Shown here piece by piece: positions 35,078 through 46,925 of a stretch of 64,000 nt of DNA. The position numbers were made by a program, and so were the translations under genes. The notes under the pieces are model-generated. The model had not been told where the DNA came from. It worked only from the letters and a program-made list of their open reading frames with translations, and ran no database searches. Positions within the stretch are counted from its first letter, which is position 1. The number at the start of each line of letters is the position of its first letter. This stretch comes from Dasypus novemcinctus (Eukaryota; Chordata; Mammalia; Cingulata; Dasypodidae), in the NCBI RefSeq assembly GCF_030445035.2, contig NC_080682.1, forward strand, positions 36,748,770 through 36,812,769, given 5' to 3'.

Positions 35078-35396
35078 TGTATTAGTCAATGCAAGGCGTG
35101 CTGATGCAAAATACCAGAGATCTGTTGGTTTTTATAAAGGGTACTTATTTGGCATAGAAGCTTACAGACACCAGGCCATAAAGCATAAGTTACTTCCCTC
35201 ACCAATGTCTGCCACCATGAGGGCAAGAATTCAATGTCTTACAGACATGGCCCAATCAAAGCCCCAATCATTATTCAATCAAGTGAAAGTGAAACCTCTG
35301 AATCCATCATAATCCAATATGCTGGGATGAACAGACCAGTCCATAAACATAATCCAATACCTATTTTTGGAATTCACAAACAACATCAAACAGCCA
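35078..35396 (-). mobile_element. MaLR-type LTR, internally deleted, minus strand
   Basis: The left edge TGTATTAGTC is the complement of the GACTAATACA terminus seen at 40939. The right part (AATTCACAAACAACATCAAA, 35370-35389) is the complement of the 5' start seen at 47470. A CATAA string occurs at both edges (35072-35076 and about 35403), possibly a 5-bp target duplication. The open stretch 35013-35312 is antisense to it. Confidence 0.65.
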
Positions 35397-35641
35397 TATT
35401 CACATAAAAAAAAATTTCAGAAACACTGAGCAAATATGCTAGGTATGTAATAAGCAATGGTAATGAGGTTTAATGCATCATTTACTGAACATTTGTAGCC
35501 GGTATTATGTAATTAAAATCCCAGATCAGAAATTGAAATATTAGTCCACTTTATTGAAGTATATCAATATTACAGACCATACAATACTATTGATATTTGG
35601 ATGATAGTTTTTTTTTAAGTGATTATTTGAAATAACATTTT

Positions 35642-35735
35642 GGAGAGTATGTAGCTCAGTTGCTGAGCATCTGCTTCCCATGTAGGGAGTACCTGGTTCA
35701 ATCCCCAGACCTCCTAAAACAATAAAAACAAAAAT
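35642..35735 (+). repeat. Short tRNA-derived SINE
   Basis: Closely tRNA-like. An A-box region GTAGCTCAGTTGCTGAGC (35651) and a B-box GGTTCAATCC (35695) are correctly spaced, followed by an A-rich tail (35717-35737). It is probably a xenarthran SINE, not a functional tRNA, because the acceptor stem does not pair well. Confidence 0.75.
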
Positions 35736-35867
35736 AATAGCATTTATAACAAAATCATATTTTCTTTATATGAAAATTTCTTGATGACTTTGATTCAGTG
35801 ATTTTTTTACATTTCTACAATCCTGGACTGATTAGGAAGGCCTAAAGGATATATGTACCTCTTCCTC

Positions 35868-35942
35868 TCTTTCTCTCACTCTCTCTCTCTCCTTCCCTCC
35901 CTCTCTATGCATGTATACATACATACATACATATATACATAT
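35868..35942. repeat. (CT)n and (CATA)n microsatellites
   Basis: CT-rich tract 35868-35905 followed by CATA repeats 35909-35940. Confidence 0.85.
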
Positions 35943-37010
35943 TCTTCTAAAAATGTCCTCATTTTTAAGGATAAACTATAACACAGTACTTTTGAGAACA
36001 GCATGTTTTCTACCGCTGTTATCTGTCTAGACATTGTTCAAAGTCAATTTTTTCTCACAAAATGTGTAAACCATTTAAGGAACCTGAACTTTCTGTTATA
36101 TATTTGTTTCATTTGAAAAATTTATTATTATTTTTTCATGCACGAATTTTTGTTTTGTTCTGAGGTGAATTAAATTGATAGTTGGAAAATTGTGTATTAA
36201 GAATTTTTCCCATATAAGCAGGCATAAAATCTCTAATACCCACCCCTTCCTAGAGGTAGCTGAACTGGCTGTCCATTAATCTTCCCTCAATAGATTGTTA
36301 GCATCTTGTACTTAACACATTAACCAGACCTTCCCAGTTCCACTTAGAAGAATAAGAAAATATCTCTTCGTAAAATTAGATCAGGTGCATCAGGGGTTCA
36401 TGTTAAATGTGTTCCAGAAGTTCCTTATCTCTTAGAAACCATATAATATTGAGCATAATTTTTTAAGTATTGTTTTGTAATGCTTTCATTGATGACTGGG
36501 TAAAAGAGAAAGTATTTCCACAAAAAATAATTACTTTATGGCTGGCAGGCCAGAAAATTAAACACCCTGATGGAATAGGATAATTTTCACAAGAAAATGT
36601 TTTTTATATTTAAAAGTGTGGCACAATCATAGGAGTAAATATTGTTCATTACACAGAAAATAGAATACAACAAAATTCAAAGGAGAAAATGAAAATCTTT
36701 CATATATGTTGTTAATATTTAGATGTATTTTATTCCAAGGTTTTCTCTGTGTGCATATAATGCTTATTTATAGGTATAATTATGTATTTACATTATATTT
36801 ATCACACCGTATTTTAGTCATCCTCATTTTATAACTAAATATTTATAATGCAACAACCTATATGATGTTAAACATATGTAAAACCAAAATTTCATATTTT
36901 TTCATTGGCTGCAGAAGCATAGCTAACTGCTTTCTTGGAATGTGACCTATTTAATAGATGAGAAGTTTTGAGGAATCACAGGGAAAATATGGTGGCATTT
37001 TTGCAATCAG
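35943..37010. other. AT-rich, nothing recognised
   Basis: No gene or repeat family identified in about 1 kb of apparently unique sequence. Confidence 0.4.
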
Positions 37011-37011
37011 T

Positions 37012-37412
37012 TCTTTTTTTTTAGGATTTATTTATGAGTCCCCTCCCCCCCACCATGCTTGTACTCACTGTCTGCTCTCTCAGTCCATTCACTGTGCATT
37101 CGTCCCTGTCTTTTCTACTTGTCTTCTCTTTAGGAGGCACCTGGAGCCAATCCTGGGACATTTTGATGTGGGAAAGAGTGGCTCAATCGTTTAGTCACCT
37201 TAGCTCCAAGGTTTGTTGTGTTGCTCACTGTCTTTCCTAGGTTTCTCTCTTTTGTTGTGTCACCTTGTCATTCCAGCTTTCCATACCACATGGGCAGCTC
37301 TCCGTGCCACATCAGCTAGCTCATTTTCACCACGAGGCCCCTGGAACAGAACCTGAGACTGTCCAAATGGAAGATAGGAGCCCAATCACTTAAACCATAT
37401 CCATTTCCCTCC
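37012..37412 (-). repeat. DAS-type SINE, minus strand
   Basis: The A-tail complement (T run, 37014-37022) is followed by AGGATTTATTTATGAG. The body carries CCATTCACTGTGCATTC and TTTGTTGTGTCACCTTG (about 37237-37254). The tRNA-like head lies near 37330-37410, where GGGAAATGG..ATGG is seen on the minus strand. It is longer and more diverged than the copy at 62694. Confidence 0.75.
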
Positions 37413-38325
37413 AGTCGGTTTTGAAAATATCATTTAATTCATTTGAACAACAGGTGTGTTATTGTATTCTGACAAAATAGTATTTGTGCAATTTATTTTA
37501 TTATTTTTCTGTATTAACTTTCATTATATTAAAAAAAAGAGTCATGAAAGAAAAATGTAAAGATCAAACAAAGAATCGTAAATTATTTATAATTAATTTA
37601 GTGGGCCAAAGTTCTCTTCATTGATATATAAACATGTGAATTATTTTCTTGTGAATATTGCACTAATTAACAATAATGAATAATTTTATATAGATGTAGA
37701 AAACTCTTAAAAGAGAGACTAACACTAGAAAATCAGAACAGAATTTGATGGTATGGATCATGGATCAAGGAGTTAGGAAATGATATTACATATTTAATGA
37801 GCTTTTGAAAGCACAATTCTGTCACAAAAATTCAATTATACTAAGAAATGAAAATTTAGAGATTAAAAATACAACTTTTATTTTTTTCACAACTGGTGAC
37901 CTCGTGGTTCAAATTAAATGAGAAGCTAATGGAGATTTTCTAGTCAATGCCAATTTAATAGGTTCAGCTAACTCCTTGCAAAATCACCAAGAATGAGTAT
38001 TTCTTTCCAGGATCAAGTAAATTTTAATAGTCACTAAATGCACTTTGAAATAACATAAATAAAATTAGATGAATAAATTACAAAGATAATTTTTAAATTT
38101 TTGAAAAAATGCATAAATCATTATTTTATACTCTCCTTCATATCTCTGGAATATAGAGATATGCTTTTCCTATAGTGGTATTTCAACTGTAATACTTATA
38201 TGATTATATTTGCAGATATACATTTGTATATCCTATTACTATTCCACTATTATAGACATCACATAGTTCTTATTTTTTAATAGAGACAATTACTGTCAAA
38301 TGTATTATATGTAAGTATAAAGCTG
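37413..38325. other. AT-rich, nothing recognised
   Basis: Apparently unique sequence without recognisable features. Confidence 0.4.
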
Positions 38326-38329
38326 TTTT

Positions 38330-39640
38330 ACAATTCTTGGGTGTTAACTCAAATGTTGGGCTGATCTTGAAATCTGTTTCTCTTCATTGTTTTCATTAAT
38401 GTGGGTCACATTTTCTTGCTTTGTCTTATGTCTAGTATTTTTAAAAATAATATACTATAATTTGTGAATGATATATTGCAGTGATTCTGAATTATTTCAT
38501 CTTCCAGTAGGGACATTGAGCTTTGTTTTGGCTGACAATAAATGACTGGCAATGCCTTTTGAAACTCCCAGGTCCATTGGTTCATATTATTCTTTGTAAA
38601 CAAAATCTATTTGGTGTTAACCATGGTCTTAAGCAGAATACTTTCTAAAGGACAAGAATCTTTACAGTTCTAATGAGTGATTTATTTTTGTCTTACTTTC
38701 ACACCCAACTTAATCAAATATATTTGTCTTACTGGCTGGGGCATAAATCTAGCTCTGCCCAGCTCTTTATGACCTCTGGTACTTTGTGTTCTGCTCTCAG
38801 CCTTATAGTGGTCCCCTTACTTGACTGATGATTCACCACATGCATGTATACAGCTCAGCATAGAGCTAAAATCCTACAGGAAATCCCAATACCACTAATC
38901 AGGACAACTCCTTTTGATATCCCAACTTTAATGTCAAAACTTCTTCAGCCGATGGAGACTCCAATGTCTGTCTTTTCAGCTATGCTAGACCTTTATACTT
39001 AGCCAGTATTTAGTTTCTCCCTCACCAACAAGCAATACAGAAAGGCATGAAAAACTTGATTTCCTTCTCATATAATTCCATTATTTTATGGATTTCTGAC
39101 CTGTTATGCCTCCTGTCCAACGCCTGAAAACATTTTATGTGCATTTTGGTCATATTTAGGGGTGTTTATAGCAGAGGGGAATTCATGTACCACTTACCAC
39201 TTATAATGTCATGGCAGAGGACAAAATCTGACCAAAGATTTTAAGTATCTTCTGATTCAATTAATGATATATTTTGATTCTGCAGATCATTATATTTTCC
39301 TCTCTATTACTTATCTGCCATTTTTTTCCTCTCATTGATCATTACTGTCTCTTTTTTTTGTGTATAAAATAATGGCTCTTATCTTTCCTTTTTTTTAAAT
39401 TCCACCACTTTATTTCTCCAATTCTATTTACTTAATTCATTGTTTTTTCTGTAACACCTAGAAAAAACTTTATTATATTCTTTATTTTAATAGTTTTCCA
39501 TTTAATAATAGAGATTTATATTTCCATTATTTGAGTGCTACTTTAAAATATATACATGAATATGCATTATTCACATTGCAATCCATCATATAGAGGTAGA
39601 TATTATATTTCCTAATTGACCATAAAAATTCAGATTACAT
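38330..39640 (-). mobile_element. Old L1 5'-region repeat, second copy
   Basis: Parallel to 26100-27440 in the same orientation and motif order (GGCAATAAATTAC/GACAATAAATGAC, TTTTGAAACACTCAGG/TTTTGAAACTCCCAGG, GGGGAATTC). The better-preserved middle includes ATCCTACAGGAAATCCCAAT (38869) and ACTTCTTCAGCCGATGGAGA (38938). Old L1 5' UTR is my best guess. Confidence 0.55.
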
Positions 39641-39644
39641 GTTT

Positions 39645-39937
39645 GGTTTTATTTATTTATTTATTTATTTTTATCCCCTCATTGTGCCTTTTTTGTGTGT
39701 GTTTGTGCTGTCTTCAATCTGTGTCCATTCACTGTGTGCTCTTCTGTGTTCTTGTTTGTCTCTTCTTTTCATTGTGTCACCTTGCTGAGTCGGCTCTCCA
39801 CAGCATCTATGGGTCAGGCAGTGCTCCGCAGTGTGCAAGCAAGTCTGCCTTCACAAGAAGGCCCCGGGACACGAACCGAGGGCCTCCATATAGTAGGTGG
39901 GAGGTCATCTGATTGAGCCACAGCCGCTTCCCTGGTT
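39645..39937 (-). repeat. DAS-type SINE, minus strand
   Basis: Starts with (TTTA)n (39648-39670) and contains CCATTCACTGTGTGCTCTTC (39724) and GTGTCACCTTGCTGAG. It ends with the complement of the tRNA-like head: GACACGAACCGAGGGCCTCC (39869) is the B-box side and GGAAGCGGCTGTGGC on the minus strand is the start. Open stretches at 39616-39916 are shadows of it. Confidence 0.85.
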
Positions 39938-39984
39938 ATATTTATTTTTAATGTTCAACTGGAAAGAACTTTCAGTTTTATGTT

Positions 39985-40165
39985 TTGTATATTGGTGGAC
40001 ATGGGCTGCTTCCAGCTTTTGGCAATAGTGCATTTTAAACATTGGTATGCCTATATCTGTTTGTGTCCCTGCACTCAGTTCTTCTGCTTATATACTCAGA
40101 AGTGCTATATGCTGGACCATATAGCAGTTCTATAGCTAACTTCCTGAAGAACTACCAAACTAAAT
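39985..40165 (-). mobile_element. Inverted L1 ORF2 C-terminal scrap
   Basis: The minus strand matches 11470-11665 of the first L1: the PAIPLLG-type words become ...ATGGTCCAGCATATAG and AGCAGAAGAACTGAGTGCAG is seen on the complement. It is followed without a gap by plus-strand L1 3' sequence, so this is a short 5' inversion. Confidence 0.75.
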
Positions 40166-41650
40166 TACATGATATGTAACATGATATTTCTCATTGATAT
40201 GACTTAAGCCAATTGAGCAGATTCACAGAGGTAGAATCTGTAAGATAGGTTAACAGGAACAGAAAGGGACTAGAGGGTGGTTTGCCAATGATCAATATTG
40301 GCAAAATATATGATAAGGGTGAAGGTGTGGTTTGGAAGTATATGGGGGTGGTAGTGGTTCAGTGATGTGACTGGGTTCTGTGGTGCATAAATATGAGGGG
40401 ATAAGGTAGTGGAGCAGGGTTGAACTGTCTGTGGAACTGGGTAGGTTTAAAGGAAGTGTAAGAGTTTAACAAGGCAGAGGAGGAGTTAGTTGGAATTTTA
40501 ATCCTAGATCCTGGGAAATCAGCACACAGAGAAGCAGATATGTAAAGAAAGGGAGAAGGCTCTGTTAGACAGAGCAGAGGCCCCCACAAGATAGAAGAAC
40601 CATTCACCTGACACTTTGCAGACTGCCTTGTAGAGAGAGCATAGCAGCTGTGCCCAGATAGAGATGAGCTCCAAGAAAGAGTCAAGACTTGTCCCAACCT
40701 TTGGCTAAGATTGGAAGAAGCTGGGACCTTGGAACCTTGGAAGGAGGAATAAAACAGAGCCCATACAAACACAGCCAACTATTTTGCATCAACACGTGGC
40801 AACAGACTTTGGTGAGGGAAGTAACTTACACTTTATGGCCTGATAACTGTAAGCTTCTACCCAAGTAAAGTAAACACTCTTTATAAACCCAACAGAGTTT
40901 TGGCAATTTGCATCAGCACACCTATAGCTGACTAATACAGGAAGGAAGAGGTGAACTCTAGGGATTTGCAGGTCTGTGGTTAAAACTACAATAGTGGGAA
41001 TATTCTTCTGGCAAATATGACAGAGGAGGGTTACTTGTGTTGGGTGCCTCAGCGGCCAGTTATCTGGGATGGAGTGAACCTGGGGCATGCCTCTATGGAA
41101 TATGACAGTGCTCATTCTGTCTTATATTGTTATCTCATTGGTTGGATACCCACACCCTAAACAAGAAAATATCTACCATCCTGGGGAGTCCTGCTATGTT
41201 CCCATTTAGAGGAGCAATGCCTAATAATAGAAAACAGACCAATATGTCAAGCCCTCAATATTATTGCATGTAACTATGAACCTTATTCTTCAAAAGTAAA
41301 ACAGTAGTTACCATAAGTTTTAAGGGAAGGATAGAATAGATGGAACATAGGGCATTTTTAGGGTATTGGGATTGTTCTACATTATCTTGCAATAATGTAT
41401 ACAGGCCATTTTAAATTTTGTCAAAACCTATGAAAGTATACAGTGCAAAATGTAAACCATAATGTAACTGTTGAACCTGATTCTTAGCCATGCTTCAGTA
41501 TTTGTACATCAATTGTAACAAATTTACCATCCACATGTAAAATTTTATTAATAAGAGAGAGTGGGAGAGGGGGAGGACATTGGGTATATGGGTACCCTTT
41601 ATATTTTCTATGTGATTTTCTGTAACATAAAGCTTCTTTGAAAATGAAAC
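40166..41650 (+). mobile_element. L1 3' UTR, module 1, interrupted by an LTR
   Basis: Plus-strand match to 11800-12890: AGATAGGTTAACAGGAACAG (40232), ATCAATATTGGCAAAATATA (40290), then after the LTR CCAGTTATCTGGGATGG (41055), CAAGCCCTCAATATTATTGC (41249), TTTGTACATCAATTGTAAC (41502) and an end AAGCTTCTTTGAAAATGAAA leading to (CAAA)n at 41647-41662. Confidence 0.75.
40457..40939 (+). mobile_element. MaLR/ERVL-type solo LTR with GGAAG target duplication
   Basis: The 483-bp element begins TGTAAGAGTTTAAC and ends GACTAATACA. A 5-bp GGAAG lies on each side (40452-40456 and 40940-40944), the length expected for ERVL-class integrations. The 3' part carries AAGTAAACACTCTTTATAAA (40865) ahead of the terminus, as in related copies. 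It sits inside an L1 3' UTR. The open stretches 40359-41115 on the minus strand are antisense shadows. Confidence 0.85.
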
Positions 41651-41854
41651 AAACAAACAAAAAAGACACCGAGGGAATATACAGAAGAGATTTTCTCTGT
41701 ACATAAGCAACGACAGACCTTACAGTGATGAAAAAAGTTACAATGAATAAAATTTTTCTTTTATTTTTTAATTTTTTATTTTGTTATACATTTATTATTA
41801 TTTTATTTAATTATTAATTTTTTTTGGTTATTCTTTTGGTTTTGTTCTTAAGGA

Positions 41855-43250
41855 GGTTTTTTCATCATAGAAGGATCACATCTATGGCAGGGAAAGATCA
41901 CTGGTGCAGGGTGTTGATGATGGGAGGACATGTAGGGAGGCATGCACTTAGTCATGGTCCTAAGACAAATGAGTATGTTAAAGTTCATGGGGCATTGTAC
42001 CATAGGTGGAGACCCACACAAAAACTTAAACAATATTGAATTCCCATCCTGGGGAGACCAGCTACATTCTCTAATAAAGCAGCAGGAATCTGCCTAATAT
42101 ATGGGTAGTTCCTATTGAAGGAGGACAGACCATTATGCCAGGTCCTTTATATTGATGGCTGTACTCATGAACTTTTTCTGTGAAATTGAAACTCAACCTA
42201 GTATTATATATTGTCTAAGAATTATCTCCTGAAATCCACCTTCTTGCTCAAATGTGGCTTCTCTATAAGTCAAACTCAGCATATAAATGAACTATCTTCC
42301 CACTGGCAGGGATGAGCTTCCTTGACACTAAGGGATTATTATCAAGTATTGACTAGTGATGTATTTGGAAAAAGACCTTGACCAAAGGGGAGAAATTTTA
42401 AATACAGATGAGTGTTTAGCTTAAGAGATTTCAAAGTGAGTAGGGAGTTCATTCCAGAGATTACACTTATGCATGTCTCAGCAGGATCTCCTTGACTGTC
42501 ACAGTAAACCGTACCTCAAGCAGCAGGTTCCTGGGCATTCTAGAGACATCAAGACACTATTAGCAGGGCAGATATTCTTCAGGACTTCAGCATCTGTCAC
42601 TGGGCCTTGGTTTGGAATATAAGCTCCCTAATGTATCAGATTTAGACTCATTTATAATTTCCCTACAAATAGCTCTTCTGCCCCCTTTTATTGAACCTAT
42701 AATTAACACTATACTTGTTACTTAAATGTCCCAGATACATAAATCTTAAGTTTGTTCATAGCTAGTTGAGACCTGAATCTCAGCAAAGTTGCATCACTTA
42801 CTCTCCAGTTCACTGGACTTGCCCCAGACAACTAACAAAAAAGACAGAGAGTATCTACAATTGCAAGCAAGACAGTTCCGTCTATCTGTCACATGTGTTC
42901 TAAGCTCCCTCTCAATCAGAAACAGAGTGAAAATCATCATCCCATAATCCTCAAGATTGGAGAAAGAACAATGGACAAAATTTGATATTATTATTTTATT
43001 ATTATCTTATTATAGATATGTTATTATTCAAGCAATGGAAAAATTTGTGTCATTGATATTAATGCAGTGACCACCAGAGGTTGTGAGAGGAGGAAAAGGG
43101 AAGAATAGGTGTAACATGGGGACTTTTTTGGGACATTGGAATTGTTCTGTATAACATTGCAATGATGGAAACAGGCCATTATAAATTTTGTCAAAATCTA
43201 TAAAATTATGTGGAGCAAAGCGTAAACTACAATGTAAACTATTTTAAAAA
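41855..43250 (+). mobile_element. L1-type 3' module 2
   Basis: Starts AGGTTTTTTCATCATAGAAG. It follows the family order (GGTGGAGACCCACAC at 42005, TTCCCATCCTGGGGAGACCA at 42042, GATGAGCTTCCTTGACAC at 42310, ATAATCCTCAAGATTGGAG at 42946) and ends near CAAAGCGTAAACTACAATG (43216). It follows module 1 (to 41650) through a 200-bp linker. The same linker, with GATGAAA and AATAAAATTTTTC words, is found at 49320-49540. Confidence 0.75.
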
Positions 43251-43259
43251 ATGATTTCC

Positions 43260-45575
43260 AATGTAGCCTTCAGTGGCATGGTCATCTTTGAGCCTCTGGA
43301 AAGAACTGAAGTTGAGAATCTACAAATACTTGGAGGAAGAGTGATTCTGTCAAATGGAATCATGTAAACAACATTAGGCAAAATTATTTACTTTGGGTCC
43401 TTTTATGGTAATATTTTCCCTCACTTAATTAAAAATTGCATAACCATGTTGTACATAGGATTTTGTTTTGTAACTCACATAGAATGTTTTTATTATTAGA
43501 AGAAGAATTTATTCTGCATAATAAAGACAAAATTAAAATTTAACATGAGATTCCATTATATTACTATTTCTAGCTTCCTTTTTGAAATGTATTTTGTTAT
43601 TTTTTGTGCTCTTTTTTATTTGTTGCCTTTTGGCATTTTTTAGATAGCCACACTACTGCCCTTACACCCCTCTATCTTTTGAAGAGCTTATATCTATGCA
43701 AAATCCTTAACTTATGCTATGCTATGTTCTTTTAATTATCCACAAAATTTTTCTTTATTTTTTTATGGATGTACTTCCAATCTTCATGCATGGCTATATG
43801 ACTGTGTTGGAATGTATATGGTACAAATAGTCAATTTCATCCCGTTGAACACTTTGCTTTTTTAAAGAATTTCTGAAATATCTCTTGATATGAAATTAGT
43901 TAAGAAAAAATCATGTTTTTAATGTTGATATAAAAGTTTTTTAGACTTAGCCAAATAGATCATATACTCAAATAATTCAAATTATGTATAGGAATATTGC
44001 CAGCATTCCCAACACTTAGAATGGACATAAATGGCTATCATTATTTGAAGCCTGATATATCACAAAGATGTTTTAAATTGAGAGTTTTTTATCGGAAATA
44101 CTGGGAATCTGGCAAATTTCATACACAAGGAGTTGGTCACAAGATGTAAGAAAGAGTAAGAGCTTTTGGAGTGTCAGGCAGAAAGAAAGTGAAGAAGAAA
44201 AAAGTAATGTATTGTGTTATACATCATTATATTTAAAATGAAATATGTAATAGATTTAAGGAAAGAAAGGAAAATTTAAGAGAAAAATATTTATATATAT
44301 TTATATATGAATATATGCATGCATACATATACATAAAGAGATCTCATCAATTGAGCTACCTTCAGTTACTCCCTAGACTGAATAACTCATTCTCTTTATA
44401 TAAGGTTTGATTTTGATATATTAAATATCAGAATTTTGTGAATAGTTGTCTCTAATTATTTGTCACATATGCAAGGTACAACTCTATTTATACTTATTTT
44501 CCGATCTTAACTTCAGCAAATTCATCACTTGAGAATGAATATATTCATAAATCACTATATCATATTTATTATGTACATAGGAAATATTTGAAAAATAATC
44601 CTAGAAATATAATTTTTAACTCCACTAGCAGTTTTTGTACACTAATATGGTAAAGGCTTTCCATTTACCAAAGAAATGTACAAACACTACAACCATGCGT
44701 ATGATGCAGTCTTTGACCTTAATGAGTTATCTTTGGATTTCACAATAAAAACAAAAACAAAACAAAATTATCTTTATATAGTATGTTTACATAAATCCAT
44801 GAATCTTTAAATACATTCTTACACATGTATTTACATAAGAATGAATAATATTTACTTAAATATTTTTTTTGTGAGAAACATTTGGTAGATGCTGTCAAAA
44901 ACAGAAATATGAATAAGTAAACTTTTCTCTCAAGGAGATTACCACCTTATTGGAGAGAGATAAATATCAATGACACACTCATACACAATTTGTTTTTTAA
45001 AAAAACCTTTCTTAAATTTATCTTTGATTATTTTAAATGTATATTTCATATCTGTTGGCCTAAATCATTGACAAATGAACCTGATTTCTCAAAAGCTCTA
45101 AATGATACATCCACAGTAGAGACCTACTGAAAGATGTAGCTTTTCTGGTGCATATATTGTAACAATGTCTGGAAAATTTTATTCATCGAGGTTTACATTA
45201 GAGAATAATTATTAGTTCTGCAATTCTCTCCTCATGGGAAAATGTAATTGTTTTTAAGAGTTCAGATTCATTATGAGCTAAGAATATCTTTCTATATACC
45301 ACCAAACTTCTTCAGGAATTATTTTGCACTTAGTGCTTCTTTATCTATATGCACATACTTACACACACACACATATTTGCTAATTTAGCTGTTTGAAGTT
45401 AGAGAGTCACACTTGAATTTATTGGATACTGAACTCTGCTGTTTTTAATGGAGAACATATTTAATTTCTTATAAAGATTATATTTCTATGTAATCAAAAT
45501 CAAATTGCATCTAATCACATAAAAATTTGTTTTCTTTAATAGCAAAAGAACCCCACATTATCAAGAAATTTCCTA
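43260..45575. other. AT-rich, nothing recognised
   Basis: Over 2.3 kb with simple AT stretches (44285-44330) and a short (CA)n at 45361-45373. No gene or repeat family identified. Confidence 0.4.
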
Positions 45576-45578
45576 ATA

Positions 45579-46925
45579 CAGGCATTCTGACATTGTTTTA
45601 GTACTTCAGAGATAACTGCAGTTTTGACAAAGTAAAGGTTTGTGGCAACTATAACAGAATTGGGAGAGTCTATCAGCACTATTTTTTTCAAAAACAGGTG
45701 CTCATTTCATGTCCCTGTGTCACATTTTGATAATTCTAACTCTATTTCAAAAGTTTTCCTTATTATTATATGTGTTACGGTGATGGTTGGTCGGTGAGTT
45801 TTGATGTTACTATTGTAACTGATTTGGGGGTCCAGGAACCTCACCCATACAAGACTGCAAACTTAATAGATAAATAAATGTGTCCTGATTGTTTATCATA
45901 TTGACTGTTCCCCAGTCTCTCTTCCTTTCACTGGACCCTCTATTTCCTGAGACACAATAATATTGGAATTAGGGTAATTAATAACCCTACAATGGTATTT
46001 AAATATTCAAGTGACTGGAAGAGTCTCAAGTCTCCCACTTTAAATCAGACAGCAGAAATGATAAAACTTCATGAAGAAGGCATGGGCAAAGCAAAGATAA
46101 GGTGAAAACTATGCCTATTGTACCAAACAGTGTGTCAAGTTGTAAATGTAAAGAACAAATTCTTAAAGGAAATTAAAAGTGTTATTCCAGTGAATACATG
46201 AATGATAAAAATGGTAAACAGTCTTATTCTTAGATATGGAGAAAATGTTAGTGCTCTGGATAGATCATAAAAAGCATGATATTCTGATAAGCCAAAGCTG
46301 AATCCAGAGTGAGTCCCCAACTCTCTTTAATCTTTTGAAAGCTAGAAGAGGTGAGGAAGCTGATGAAGAAGTTGTGAAGGTAGCAGAGGTTGGTTCATGA
46401 GGTTTAAGGAGAAAAATAAAGCAGCCAGTGCTGATAGAGACTGTGGCCAGTTATCTAGAGGATCATACTAAAATAATTCATAAAAGCATTTAAACTAAAC
46501 CACACATGTTCATTGTAGAAGAAACATCCTTATATTGGAAGAGGATGCCATCTGGGGCTTTCATAGCTAAGAGGAGACATCAATGCCTGGCATTGTATCT
46601 TCAATGTACAGGCTGCCTCCCTTGTTAGGGGCTAATTCAGCTGATGACTTTAAGTTGAAGGTGATGTCCATTAACCATTCTAAAAATTTGGGGGGACTTT
46701 AAGAATTATGAGCATATCTGTTTACATCATAGTTTAGTGAATACTTTAAACTCACTGTTGAGACTTACTGCTAAGGAAAAAAAGTTCAAATATTACTGCT
46801 CATTAACAAATAAACGTGATTTACCAAAAGCTCTAATTGAGATGCGCAATGAGTTGAAGACTGTTTTCAGTGCTGCTAGCAAAACATACTTTCTATAGCT
46901 CATGGATCATGAGTGGGTTACAAAC
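45579..46925 (+). mobile_element. Tigger1-like DNA transposon (Tc1/mariner, pogo group), 3'-truncated
   Basis: The terminal inverted repeat start CAGGCATTCTGACATTG follows a TA dinucleotide (45577-45578), the canonical target of this superfamily. Downstream, the noncoding leader with CACATTTTGATAATTCTAAC (45722) leads into a degenerate pogo-type transposase: a DNA-binding part (46010-46330), GGTTCATGAGGTTTAAGGAG (46391), GTAGAAGAAACATCC where the first catalytic Asp lies in relatives (46516), and ATCTGGGGCTTTCATAGCTA (46549). The match ends at about 46925, just past the second catalytic region, so the last 1 kb and the right terminal repeat are missing. Many stops. Confidence 0.85.

Noticed and set aside
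35642-35735. Functional tRNA gene
   Set aside because: The boxes are tRNA-like, but the stem ends do not pair well and an A-rich tail follows, so it is a SINE.
40359-41115. 139- and 108-codon minus-strand frames
   Set aside because: Both are antisense to the 40457-40939 LTR and the surrounding L1 3' UTR.
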